Position numbers and translations under genes: made by a program. Below are positions 48,701-58,919 of a stretch of DNA of 64,000 nt, piece by piece. The notes below the pieces were generated by a model, which was given only the letters and a program-made list of their open reading frames with translations, ran no database searches and was not told where the DNA came from. Source of the DNA: Phaeosaccion multiseriatum (taxonomy: Eukaryota > Ochrophyta, other classes); assembly GCA_965112735.1 (NCBI GenBank), contig OZ218961.1, positions 2,418,001 to 2,482,000 on the forward strand, in the 5' to 3' direction. The first letter of the stretch is position 1. Every line of letters begins with the position of its first letter.

Positions 48701-50071
48701 GTTGCACCAGCGCGGGCACGGCAGGGTGTGCGGCCGGGGCGAAGTGCAGCGTACCCAAGGTGAGAAGGTTTCCGAAGATCCATCCCGCGCTGCTTGCCGT
48801 CAGGGCGTACTCGTGAGCATACTGGCAAGAGGAGGAGACGAGGAGGGGGCAGGTGCGTGGGGGAGGGGGTGAGGAGAAGGAGGAGGAGAGTATGCATGGT
48901 TGTTTGCCTGTGTGTGTGTTCGTGTGTGTTTGTGTGTGGGTGTGTGTGTGTTTGTGTAGGTGTGTTGGTGTGTACATGAGAGAAAATCAGACGCAGTTGC
49001 CCTTCGTAACCAGCCGCCACCTCCTTTCTCCATGCACTGCTGCGGGCACTCACGCACACATCCACGCAATCACGCACACACGCACTTACGCACACACGCA
49101 CTCACGCACACATGCAATCACGCACACACGCACTCACACACACACGCACTCACACACACACGCACACACGCACCCACGCACCCACGCACACATGCAATCA
49201 TGCACACACGCTCTCACGTACACATGCAATCATGCACACACGCACTCACGCACTCACGCACTCACGCACTCACGCACTCACGCACACACGCACTCACGCA
49301 CTCACGCTGTCAATGTTCTCCGAGAGGCTGCGACTGAGGCCGATGAACTGGTCCAGCGTGGGCACCGGGAACGGTCCCTGTTCGGTAGGCATTCGCAGGT
49401 ATACAGGCATGTATTGAGGCCGGGGGTGGCACATGCACATCAGAGGCATGAACAAAAGGCACATCAACGCATCAACACATCAACACATCAGACAGTCAGA
49501 CACATCAATACAGGCAGTCAGATGGGTGGTGACGAGGGTCGATCAATGAGTCAATGGTCGGTGCCCAAAGCACCAGAGCAAAGGCGCCAATAAGCAAACG
49601 CGTGGGTAGGTAAGTGAATTAAGTAAGATGAAGTAAGCTGAAGAAAGTGAATTAAGTAAGCTGAAGATCCAATACCTTGAGAGCGTGGGTAATGAAGTCA
49701 GCAAAGTCCTCTGCCTGGTCCCTGCTGTAACCGCCAAAACCGCGTTGGCCCAAATCTCCAAGGCTGCCAGGGAGGGAGATGTCGACGGTGGCGTGCGTCT
49801 GGGGGGGAAGGGTGGAGGGAGAGACGGAGAGGCGGAGAAGCGGAGGGAGGGAGGGAGGGAGAGAGGGGGAGAGAGAGAGAGAAGAGAGGGAGGGAGGGAG
49901 GGAGGGAGGGAGGGAGGGAGGGAGGGAGGAAGAGGGGGGGAGAGGGAGAGGAGGAGACAGGGAGACAGGGAGGGAGGGAGGGAGAGAGAGATAAGGAGAG
50001 AGGGTTCAAAAGAAAGGGGCGTGACAGTTCTTAGAAGGCAGAGGGTGTTGGTGTTTTTTGATTGAGAGTGT

Positions 50072-50110
<39 letters not shown>

Positions 50111-51024
50111 GGCGTCTCTGGGGGGGACGGGAGGGGAGAGGCGAGCGACTGCAGGAATACGGGCAGTGGGTGGGGGATTGGTCATGCTTGCTTTCGGTTC
50201 TATACTATATGTCGACACACCTTCGCGGCAATGTCGATGACTTTGGTGAGGCTGAAGCCGAGCACCTGCGGCGGTCACGAGGCCACAGCAAAGACTTGGG
50301 GGGTTAGGACAGAGGCACCCACCCTGCAAGAGCATGTTATGGTGTTTTGGTGGAGAGGGTTGAGTGTTTCAGTTTGGGCACCCCCCCCCTCCCTCCCTCG
50401 CTCCCTCCCTGGCATCATCGAGGGTGCCCAACCTCTGTCCCTCTATTGCCTCCCATCTATCGGCTACCCACCAAAACTCCCATGAGCAACAGAGGGGAGA
50501 GTAGCTCACACAGGGTGTCTCCCTTGGAGCGCCACTTTTCCTGAGGGATTATTATAATATATGTAGGACAGCAGGGCGGAGGAGGGGAAGGGAGGTGGGA
50601 AGAGGGGAGGAGAGGTGAGATGATGAGGGGAGAGGATTGAGATTGGGGTGGGCATGGAGAGGACAGGCGACGAGGGATGAGGAGAGGGAGGGTGTGAGGG
50701 GTGAAGGGGGAGGAGAGGGCAATGGAGATGGAGGTGGAAATGGAGAGGAGAGGACAAGAGAGAGAGGAAGGGAGGGGGATAGGAGAGGACAAGAGAGAGG
50801 ATGGAGGAGCATAAATGCATAGGGAGTGTTTTCGCTCTCGGGAGGAACCCCCCCCCCTGAAAATGGAGAAACTCGTCTCATACCCTGGCATGCTTTCGGA
50901 GCATGGCTCTGAGCTGCTGCTTGGCCAGTGCTCTCCCCGTCTTGAGCGGAGAGGCGGACTCCGAGTCGTACGCAAAGCCGTCGTCCTCCACATCATTAGC
51001 GTTCCTCCCGTCCTCCTGATGCAT
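31376..51024 (-). CDS. Full-length ABC transporter, subfamily A (two TMD-NBD halves)
   Basis: A membrane lipid/amphiphile-type exporter, about 2,750-2,780 residues. Thirty-one exons fit in phase, starting [12 protein letters not shown] (51024-50884), then 50540-50472, 50265-50221, 49798-49676, 49377-49306, 48821-48617, 48276-48166, 47940-47864, 47501-47002, 46755-46565, 46270-45405, 45057-44812, 44485-44440, 43972-43465, 43139-42981, 42602-41491, 41154-40153, 39896-39741, 39494-39297, 38711-38458, 38039-37887, 37548-37277, 36830-36666, 35884-35317, 34984-34931, 34416-33936, 33552-33505, 33115-33081, 32847-32791, 32217-32000 and from 31592. NBD1: [55 protein letters not shown]2: [52 protein letters not shown]. 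All catalytic motifs are intact. The end is unresolved: read-through from 31469 stops at 31376, or a further exon is spliced on. Confidence 0.93.
31405..31447. repeat. (GGTGA)n at the ABCA 3' end
   Basis: Seven GGTGA units; sense-strand TCACC. They directly follow the possible donor at 31468, or encode [10 protein letters not shown] if read through. Confidence 0.8.
32426..32790. repeat. (CCTT)n block in ABCA intron 29
   Basis: About 365 bp of CCTT/CCTG repeats. On the sense strand it is AAGG-type purine sequence starting at the donor of the exon ending at 32791 (GTAGGGAAGGAGG). Confidence 0.9.
33602..33700. repeat. (GAGT)n block in ABCA intron 26
   Basis: About 24 GAGT units on the plus strand, ACTC on the sense strand, upstream of the acceptor of the exon starting at 33552. 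Confidence 0.85.
34427..34550. repeat. (GTT)n/(GTTGTG)n block in ABCA intron 25
   Basis: On the sense strand it is (CAA)n/(CCACAA)n ending at the acceptor AACAAAG before 34416. A TTGGTGATACAG motif with CAG repeats lies just upstream at 34590-34635. Confidence 0.85.
35905..36120. repeat. (GGGA)n block in ABCA intron 23
   Basis: About 215 bp of GGGA repeats; sense-strand TCCC pyrimidine tract that ends about 20 nt before the acceptor of the exon starting at 35884. Confidence 0.9.
37770..37892. repeat. 41-bp tandem repeat, 3 copies, overlapping an ABCA splice donor
   Basis: The unit ATTCACACGTACACCTACAC plus GCACTCCTCGCTAACCCACAC recurs at 37770, 37811 and 37852. The copy touching the exon has CTCACC (functional donor GGTGAG on the sense strand); the other two have CTAACC (GGTTAG), i.e. 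copies of the donor that no longer match it. Confidence 0.85.
38041..38252. repeat. (GGGA)/(GGAA) block in ABCA intron 20
   Basis: A purine tract on the plus strand, hence a sense-strand pyrimidine tract that abuts the acceptor of the exon starting at 38039. Confidence 0.9.
38985..39296. repeat. (CACT)n block in ABCA intron 19
   Basis: About 310 bp. On the sense strand the donor itself begins the repeat (G|GTGAGTGAGTGAGTGAG). Confidence 0.92.
41161..41462. repeat. (GT)n-rich block in ABCA intron 16
   Basis: About 300 bp of GT/GGGT repeats; sense-strand (CA)n ending at the acceptor CCCACAG before 41154. Confidence 0.9.
42050..42222. repeat. Three TTGGTGATA motif copies inside one ABCA exon
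   Basis: Copies at 42050-42075, 42142-42160 and 42203-42222 are read by the ABCA frame as [21 protein letters not shown] and VSDTAVAN: three phases and two orientations within about 170 bp. Confidence 0.88.
42653..42932. repeat. (TCTG)n block in ABCA intron 15
   Basis: About 280 bp of TCTG with TCTC and TCCG interruptions, upstream of the exon starting at 42602 on the transcribed strand. Confidence 0.92.
43313..43464. repeat. (CTCC)/(CACT) block in ABCA intron 14
   Basis: Sense-strand GTGAGTGAGAGGGAGGG growing directly out of the donor of the exon ending at 43465. Confidence 0.9.
44168..44290. repeat. 10-bp minisatellite in ABCA intron 13
   Basis: About twelve degenerate copies of GTGGAATGCT. 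A second 10-bp repeat (GTCGTAGAAC-like) lies at 44551-44603 in the neighbouring intron. Confidence 0.8.
47788..47810 (-). repeat. TTGGTGATA motif copy in ABCA intron 8
   Basis: CTGCTGTATCACCAACTGG on the plus strand; a single copy, about 50 nt after the donor of the exon ending at 47864. Confidence 0.8.
47941..48000. repeat. (GGGA)n abutting an ABCA acceptor
   Basis: Sense-strand CCCTCCCTCC ending in CCCTCCCAG at the acceptor of the exon starting at 47940. Blocks of the same kind lie upstream of the exons starting at 46755, 48276 and 49798. Confidence 0.85.
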
Positions 51025-51631
51025 ACTTCCCTCCTCTCTTCTGGCCCTCGCCCCCCCCTTTCTCTTTACTTCTTCCAGATCACTGATCGGCTGATGGCCC
51101 TACCCCCATCGCGCAGCAGAGGGGGAGGACATGGAATCTTCTTTCCTCATCTTCTGAAGATCATTCTCAAGAACGCGGGAAGGGGAAGGATCGGCTTCGG
51201 TGCCAATAGCCCCGGGAATCTGGACTCCATAATAGGCCTGGCTACCAAGGCATTTAGGTTCCACGCTCTACAGAAGCATGTTCGTACGGAGGAGGGAGAG
51301 GTATTTGAAAGAGGGGGAGGGGAAGTCACGTTGAGACGTTCATTGACTTACAATTAGTGATCCCAGTGACCGTGGGCGCGTGCGTGGTGCCGCCCAGCCA
51401 GTGGCCAGTGGGTAGCAGCGCACCTGTAGGCCTGCACTCCTCGTAGGACCAGCAAGTCTACTCCCACTTCCAATCCCATGCAATACATTTTCTTAAAACT
51501 GACTACTCTTTGCACTCCCACCGTCCGCCAAGTTGGCGTCTGCCCTATAGGCCGCAGGCCTCCGGCCCGCCTACTAGGCCGCCTAGGCGGCGGCATATAA
51601 ATAGGCCGAGGGCCTACGGCTCTCGCTAGGC

Positions 51632-51675
51632 CGGGCAATTTTCCCAAAAAAGGCCTAGGCCGCTAGGCGTGCATG
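51632..51675. repeat. Intergenic repeat copy 1 (CTAGGCCGCTAGG family)
   Basis: A segment of about 47 bp with CAATTTTCC and CTAGGCCGCTAGGCGTG is repeated at 51910-51958 as CAATTCTCC and CTAGGCCGCTAGGTGTG, roughly 80% identical by eye and about 280 bp away, same orientation. Possibly remnants of a small repeat family. Confidence 0.6.
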
Positions 51676-51976
51676 GGGCTGATCCCTCCTGCCGGCCTCA
51701 TATTACTATAGGTCCCCTCCTAGGTCGCCTCGAAGTTAACTCGCCGTGAGTGCGCGAGAGTACCTCTGGATGCCTTTGTCGATCTAATGCCACCCATCAC
51801 AGCTCACCGGCTGGCTGGCAGGCTGGCAGTCTTCGCAGTACTGAAACAGGCAGGGGGGGGTTAGAAAGAGGCCGAAGCCTCCTCACGCTATATGGCCCGT
51901 TCTGGCTGCTGGGCCAGACAATTCTCCAGAATAGGACTAGGCCGCTAGGTGTGTCTGGAGTCCATCGTTTCTGTCT

Positions 51977-52013
<37 letters not shown>

Positions 52014-52503
52014 GACAACTCATCCAACTCCCCTCCCTCGAGAGGCCTGGCGTCGCCCTGCCTTCGCCTCTCAGCCTCCCTCTACTTCCTACAAGAGAGT
52101 ACACTCCCCCGTAAAGAGCAGCGTCGAAGACCAAAGCAGCACACGCAGCAGAGAGATCCTCCTCAACCTCCCTCCTCCTCCTCCTCCTCCCTCCTTCTCG
52201 TCGGGGTACAACTTTAATAGTTCAGGCCCATCAATCGAAAGGTACACGTACACTCGTTAGTGAGTTTCGACAAGGTTGGATGTTGGCTCTCACTCTCTTC
52301 TCCTTCCATTCTTCTTTCCAAATACTACGGCAAAATCCCAAATTCCCTTCCCGATAATCCCTTGTTCCCAGCCCAAGTTGCCCTTCGCTCACCACCTTTA
52401 ATTAACCCACAAAACCCCACATGTGCGTCCACAACCATCTGCGACGAAGGGTGCCTGGACCCATCGGCGGAGATGCGGGGAGATACTGTATGTATGCCCC
52501 CGA

Positions 52504-52524
52504 CTTCTGTTCTTCGAACAGAAG
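52504..52524. promoter_or_regulatory. Perfect 9-bp inverted repeat upstream of the Med27-like gene
   Basis: CTTCTGTTC and GAACAGAAG are separated by TTC, about 500 bp before the ATG. TTC/GAA triplets at short spacing resemble a heat-shock element. It could be a hairpin or a dimeric factor site; the function is inferred. Confidence 0.35.
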
Positions 52525-53026
52525 CCTATTTTTACCCTTTGGGGTGCACGCGCCAGCAAGCTGAAACGCAAACACGCGCCCACCCCGTGGCCCCAGGGGG
52601 GTCGTCCCCGGGGGAAAATCGTAAGACCTCGTTTGACAAAGCTTTCAATAGAGAGTGAGGGATAAAGAAGACAAGAGAGGACTACCAGGAGGGTAAGAGG
52701 GAGAGAGGCTTTCCTTCCTTCCCTCGCCCACCGCTTTGCGCGCTCCAGCTGTGTTTGAGGCGGCCGGAAAGTTGCGCAGAGCGGGGCAAGGAGGGAGGAG
52801 CAGGAACATCCCGACTGGCACCGTAAGGTGGAGAAAAGGAGAGGTGGAGCCACTGCGGGGCTGGAGAAGGACGTAGGCTGAGTTTATTGAGGCTCGAGTG
52901 AACTGAGGGGCAGGTGCTTGAGTGGCGGGACCGCGGATTGTGTCTGCAGAGGAACTGCCTTTCGCGCCCCTTCGTCTCATTCTCTGGTGCCAACCGCACC
53001 AGGGGAGAGAGTAGGGGGGGGCGACC

Positions 53027-54486
53027 ATGATGGGGGGGGGCGTGACCGGGGGTGTAGTCGGTGGCGACACCCCTCAGCAGCCTCCACAGTACAGCAGTAA
53101 TGACCTGGGCTTTCAGTTGGCCAACGAGGACAGGGGGGTCAAGGTTCAACAAATTGCATCCTTCCTGGGTCAGCTGGAGGGGAAGCGGGAGGACGACAAC
53201 AAACTCATTCAGCTGGCCCACAAGTTCGAGCAGCAGATCTTCCAGGTGGCTCAGAACTTTAACGACTACAACACGCGTATCAATGTCAAGCTGAGCAAGG
53301 TTGCCAAGGTGCGGACCCGGCAGAAGGAGGACTTCAGACAGCAGCTGGGCAGCGGGTCGGCTGGGGGGGCGGGTGGCCTCAATAAAATGTCCTCCACAGC
53401 CGCTTTGGCACACCAGCAGCAGCAGCAGGTGGCGCGCCAACAGCAGCAGATGCAGCAGATGCAGCAGCAGCAGCAGCAACACCGCCAACAGCAACAGCAG
53501 CAACAGCAACAGCATCACCAACACCGCCATCAGCACCAGCACCAGCACCACCTTCAGGCCCAACCCAACTACGACAACTTGACGGATGCAGAGAGGAGCG
53601 CAATGGTGGAGAGATTCAGATTGCGCTTCGAGAGCGATATTCGCTACTTCATCAAGCAGGTGAGTTGAGGCGGTGTGTTTGTGTGAATGGCCTGGAAGAC
53701 AGGGAGGTTGATTCGACTATGCCCGTAGAGTACTGCGTAGAAAAGAGAGAATGGGGGGGGGGGTGAGCGGGTCGTGACCGAAAACGGCGGTTCGAGGCTG
53801 GAGTAGTTGGGGGGGGGGGGGGGGGCATTTCCAACCTGCTGTTTGTGCCTCGTCCTCTCTGACCGCTGACACGTGTGTTGCTATTTACGTAATACGATTT
53901 CGCGGAGGGGGGTATGTGTTCTGTGCCCGGACGATCTGGCAGAATTCTGTCATTTGTTCCGTGGCATGTTTGGTTTCCCAGGCTCATGCGCTCCCTCGCC
54001 TTGTTTCCGCCGTTTCTTCCCATTGGCGATTGTGTTTCTTCTCCTCCCAGGGTGCGACCCTCCTGCAGAAACTAAAAAAGACGGAATCAAGTGCCCAGAA
54101 TTTGAATCAGGTATGGTCAGGGGGAGAAGAGGGGTGGGGAGCAGCTGGGGCGGGGGGGAACGGACGTGCTGTGGTTGTGGTTGCCCCATTTATTATTCAT
54201 TTAATTATGGTAAGCATTCGTCTAACTCGGGCTCTTTTCTTTTCCTCTTCCCCCCCCCCCCCATCCACGGATGAATTTTATTATCGTGTGGAATTATTTT
54301 TCCTTCGCAGGTGAAGAAGCTGGTTCAGTACGTGCGCGAGGGCCACAACGCCCTCACGTATATGAGTCGGTGTCACGCCGGGCACGTGCCATCCGCACCT
54401 TCGCTCCTTTCCCTGGAGCAGACGCTTCAAAAGGTGGACAAGGCCAGCAAAGCGCTACAGAAGATGATCGAGATGTGGAGTCCGGG

Positions 54487-54519
<33 letters not shown>

Positions 54520-54667
54520 TGGAGGAGGAGGGGGAGGGAACGTGCAGTACGTGGATGGGGCACCGGGCTCATCATCATCCTCGTCTTCATCTTCTTCCTC
54601 CAGGCATGTGCTCCAGCAGGGGCACCAGGGGCACCCGCAGCAGCACCAACCGCAGCGGCGCCATTCC

Positions 54668-54711
<44 letters not shown>

Positions 54712-55911
54712 CTACGGGGTTCCTGGCGACGGAAGTGTCAATGTGAATGGGGGCAGGGGGGGCAGTGGCAGATCAGATCCAAACGGCAGTCCTGTGTATT
54801 CGTACTCGTCTTCACAGCAGCAGCAGCAGCACCAGCAGCAGCAGCAGCAGCTCCAACAGCACAAGTATCAGCTCCAACAGCAGGCTCCCCAGACGCAGCT
54901 TCAACACGACAACAACGGGTGGGCCGCTTCGTCGCAGTCGATGGATCTGGCCGATTTGGACGTTGACCCCATTCCCTTGCCCACCAACCATAGTCTCGCT
55001 CGGCAGCAGCAACAACAGCAACAACAGCAGCAGCAGCAGCAGCAGCAGCTTCAGCAGCAGCAGCAGCAGCAGCAGCAGTTTTTGATACAGCAGCAGCGGT
55101 TGCAGCAGCAGCATGGCGCTCAACAGAGCCGTTCGTCTTCTGCCCAACCGCCACCACTTCTTCAACCGCCACCACACCAACACCCGGACGCTCTCGCGGC
55201 AGGCGGAGGGCCCGGAACGCAGGAGAGTTTCACTGACATGCTGACCTCAGCCCCATCCACCCCGGCGGGGGGGGGACCTATGCTAGACCGGACGGATAGC
55301 GCTGTCGACTCGACTGCCTTCCCGTGGTCGGATCCGGTAGACGATCTGTTGGCGGACTCTCTGGACGCCTCCATCGACCCGATTCCCATCGCTTTGGATG
55401 ACAATATGCAATACCTGGGGGGGCATTCGTCGTCTTCCTCCTCCCTACCCATGGCATCCTTGAGCGCAACGTTGAGCACTTCCAGCACAGCGAGCATGAA
55501 CGTTGGCATCAACTCGGCAGGCTCCGTGCACCCTCTTCAGGCTCCTGTCTCGGGAGGGGACGGTGGAGGCGGCGGCGGAGGAGTCGTTGGAGTGGGTGGG
55601 GTAGGTGGTGGAGGTGGCGCGGCGGGGTCTTGGTTGCCGCAGCAGCCACCACAGCAGGATCTACCCTCCTCGACTTCGACCTCGAGTGTGCGACCCTCCT
55701 TCCACGGCAGAGACGTGTCCGACATGAACTTTGACTTTGATATGGAACCCCTCCCACTGGACGACGAGCAGTGGACCAATCCGTCTCCATTGCCTTATGG
55801 TCGAACGGCGTCGGACGTTGCTGAATCAGCGGCCGGCCCCGTGGGAGTGGGAGGAGAGGCGACACAGCCACAGTATGTGCAACAACAACAACAACAACAA
55901 CAACAACAGCA

Positions 55912-55945
<34 letters not shown>

Positions 55946-56473
55946 GGGGGGTCAGCAGCACCGCTTCTTCCGGTAGAGGCAGCGCCATCGGGGAACGGCG
56001 TTCTTAGTGATGGCGAGACTCCGCTCCTGGGGCAGCCCGCGTCTGAGCAGCAGCAGCCCCTCCTGGGCGGCGCACCCGAGCAGGCCGAGCAGGGAGGGCA
56101 GCAGCAGGGAGGCCAACAGCAGCAGCAGCAGCAGGAGCAGCCTGAAAAGGCGGGGACCTCTGAGAATGCATCAGTGAAACTGGAGCAAGGCAAAGACCAG
56201 TCGCCACAGCAGCAGCAGCAACCGAAGCTGGAGGAGCAGCAGGAGGAGGGGGAAGGGAAGGGACAGGGGCAGGATGTAAAGCCCGAAGCAGCGCTTGACG
56301 GTCCACCATCGTCATCGTCGTCCTCAGACGATTCTCTGAAGGCGGAACTTTTGAAGAGTGCGGAGCAGGGGGAAGGTGAGGGGGCTGTGGTTAAGGCGAA
56401 GGCTTTGGAGCTGACGCAGCCCCTTCTGGATGGCGCCGCCACTCTTAATGGTGCCACCACCACCGACACCACC

Positions 56474-56512
<39 letters not shown>

Positions 56513-57925
56513 CAACAACAGCAACAACAGCAACAACAGCAGCAACAGCAGGTCCTTCCCGATCTCTCCGGCAACGTGGCAAAGACGCTCCTTACGGCAT
56601 ATAAGCACCTCTTGCAAGAGTCGTCGGGAAGCCAAGGGGCCGTGCAGTCGCTGCTGGGCTCGGCAACGGACGTCCTCGGTATCGAGGCGATGGACAAGGC
56701 GGCAGCAGCAGCCCCCAGCAGCGGCGAGGCGGTTGCCTTTGGGGGTCCCAAAGAGGCGCTTGCGGTGGCTGGCAACTTGCGGCAGAACGTTAACGGCATG
56801 ATTGTCCTGATGCTCCGAGGACTGGGGGACGATGGCGCGGCGGGGGCGGAGGTTGGAGCGGGTGGGAAGGGTGATGGAGGGGGGGCAACTGCTGCCAAGA
56901 GACCGCGTGAAGGGTCGCAAGGCGACGAGAGGGATAACGATTCGGACGGTGCAAAGAGGAGAAGATTGACGAAGGAGAAGGGGAGTGCAGCCGAGGGCGA
57001 GGCGGCCGCTGCGGCAGTGGCGCTACGCCGTCGCCTTCAAGTGATTGAACAAGGCTTGTCCCATGTTCGTGGGGCCACGTCTGTGGAGCAACATAGTGGC
57101 GCCGTTGTCGCTGGGCGGGAGGCTGCGGCGGCCAATAGCGCCGCTCCCCGTCCCATTGAGGCACACGCAAGCATCCTGCCCCTATCCTCCGTCTTTGTCA
57201 GCGCGGAGGAGTTCGAGAAGGTGGTTGATGGCGAGCAGGGAGGGGCGGGGGGTGGGGGTGGGGTTGTTTTGACTGCGGATAGTCTCAAGGAGGCTCTCCG
57301 GGGGTTACCATTTGCGTCGCCATTCGAATTCGAAGTGGCAGAGGTATGCAGTGGCGGTGGCAGTGGCACTGGTAGTGGCAATGACACAGAGGGGGGGGAG
57401 CAAGGAGGAGGAGGAGGAGGAGGAGGAGGAGGAGGAGGAGCACGCACAATGGTTGTGATGGGTGCACTCCACGGGTTCTTCCGCACGTGGCTGCAGCTCC
57501 GCTTTACAAAGGAGGTCCAGAAGAAGGAGGAAGGTGACGCTAGTGACGGCGATGCTGGCAGTGGCTCCTTCCGTATGCGAGCAAGGGTTGGGGACTTCTC
57601 AGTACTGTCTCACAACGAGGATCCCAAGAGCCTCAAGGAGTCATGGCTGGGCGGTGGTGGTACAGCAGCAGCAGAAGGAGGAACGGGAGGGGAAGCAGGA
57701 GGGGAAGCAGGGGCGGGGGCAGGAGGGGTAAGCACGAGCGCCTCTCCCACCCCCGGCAGCAGCCCCTCCTCTTCCTTCATGGAGGAGGTTACGGGCGGGG
57801 GCTCGTGGCCCAAGAGCTCTATGCAGGTGAGCGGTGAGGGGGAGGCGGGTGGGGGCGACGGGTGGGGGCGACGGCCGTATGCCGAAGATGGACATTGGAC
57901 GCGAGTTGTTTCTAGTGTCGCGCTC

Positions 57926-57976
<51 letters not shown>

Positions 57977-57992
57977 CTCCTTCCCTCCCTCC

Positions 57993-58029
<37 letters not shown>

Positions 58030-58505
58030 TTCCCTCCCTCTCCCTCTCTCCCTCTTTCTCTCTCCCTCCCTCTTGCTTCACCCGCCCCCCAAGGTGTACC
58101 AACGTGTGAGTGCTCACGCAATCCAAGTCTTACACAACCACATGGACCAGGCGGGAGGAGATGCTCCAAAGGCCTTGGCCATGTTCTTCCAGTGGATGGC
58201 CAACTACAAACACTTGTTCAAAGACCCCTGCTCCATCAGCAGCAAGCAGCTCAGGTGAGGAAAGAGGGGGGGCGGGGATGTACAAGTGTGTATAGTGGTG
58301 TGTGTGTTTGGGTCATATCTTCTTGGGATTGACCTTGTGCTGCTGCCCCCCTCCCCCCTCTGATCTAATCCTTGCTTTCCGCTCCTCGTGTGTCACACGC
58401 AGCCTGGAGCCGTCTTCGGCAAACCCTGTGCCTCCGTTTGTGCGCGGCAACACTGGGGAGGCTCTGTTTCCGGCTTCTGTTGCCGACGACACTTCTGTCT
58501 GCTGA
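53027..58505 (+). CDS. Gln-rich protein with Mediator subunit 27-like C-terminus
   Basis: Possibly a Mediator subunit of the transcription machinery. Five exons join in phase: 53027-53659, 54051-54110, 54311-57826, 58094-58254 and 58403-58505 (1,490 residues). The N-terminal 120 residues and residues about 185-290 look helical/coiled-coil (VQQIASFLGQLEGKREDDNK; VERFRLRFESDIRYFIKQ; LVQYVREGHNALTYMSRC). About 900 residues of poly-Q, Ser and Gly-rich sequence follow. The C-terminus (VYQRVSAHAIQVLHNHM, MFFQWMANYKHLFKDPC, PPFVRGNTGEALFP, final Cys) matches the pattern of the Med27 C-terminal domain: helix, then PC..C-type zinc site and PP.R..... However, the second Cys of the CxxC is absent. It is much longer than typical Med27 (about 300 residues). 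Another Q-rich Mediator subunit cannot be excluded. Confidence 0.6.
57827..58093 (+). other. In-frame (CT)n intron of the Med27-like gene
   Basis: A 267-nt GT-AG intron (GTGAGC...CCCCCAAG), a multiple of three with no in-frame stop, so retention would add 89 residues including a Ser-Leu repeat from (CT)n. An exitron-like optional segment is possible. Confidence 0.6.
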
Positions 58506-58919
58506 GGAGGAAGGGAGGGGGGGGGGGGGAGTGTCAGTAGGCATTACAATCTCAATCTACCTCACGTAGTACGTACATAGTTTGAAATTTTTGGGTAGGG
58601 GTAGCGGGGTGAGGAACGAAGGGGACGTCTTCCCGATTTTCGTCTTGCACTCGTTTGTTAATTTATTAAAGGTGAACACAAGGAGAGAAGAGGAAAGTTG
58701 TGAGGGGAAGTTTGTAGTTTTTAGATTATAGTTACGACCACATCATTATCATCATACATCATCATTACATACGTCGCATCGTAGAAAGAGAGAGCCAAGG
58801 CTTTAACAAAAAAAAAATGAGGATGGACCGCGCCGCGGCTCTCTTCTTGGCACGTTGGCTCTGTATCTTGTTCACAGTTGGCAACTTCACACTTCCTCTT
58901 TCCACTTTGTGTATTTGCT
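58506..58919. other. Intergenic between the Med27-like gene and NDUFAF5
   Basis: A 3' UTR-like stretch with A/T-rich parts (58655-58815) and a run of nine A at 58808. An in-frame upstream ATG at 58878 could extend NDUFAF5 by 14 codons. No other gene seen. Confidence 0.5.

Larger units (their letters stand above)
51025..53026. other. Divergent upstream region of ABCA (-) and the Med27-like gene (+)
   Basis: Two kilobases without a supported gene. It includes an AGGCC-rich stretch (51540-51670) with a perfect 14-bp palindrome GCCGCCTAGGCGGC (51578-51591), a TATAAATA at 51596-51603, a (GT)n run at 51980-52008 and T/C-rich sequence. It probably holds both promoters, but no core promoter can be assigned with confidence. 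Confidence 0.5.

Noticed and set aside
48960-49417. His/Thr-rich frames over CACGCA repeats
   Set aside because: Translations of a dinucleotide-type intron repeat antisense to ABCA; not genes.
51596-51603. TATAAATA as the promoter of the Med27-like gene
   Set aside because: It lies about 1.4 kb from the start codon with no sign of an intervening 5' exon, so the assignment is unsupported.
51354-51647. 97-codon minus-strand frame rich in Pro/Arg/Gly
   Set aside because: Arises from the AGGCC palindromic region; no domain and no context support.
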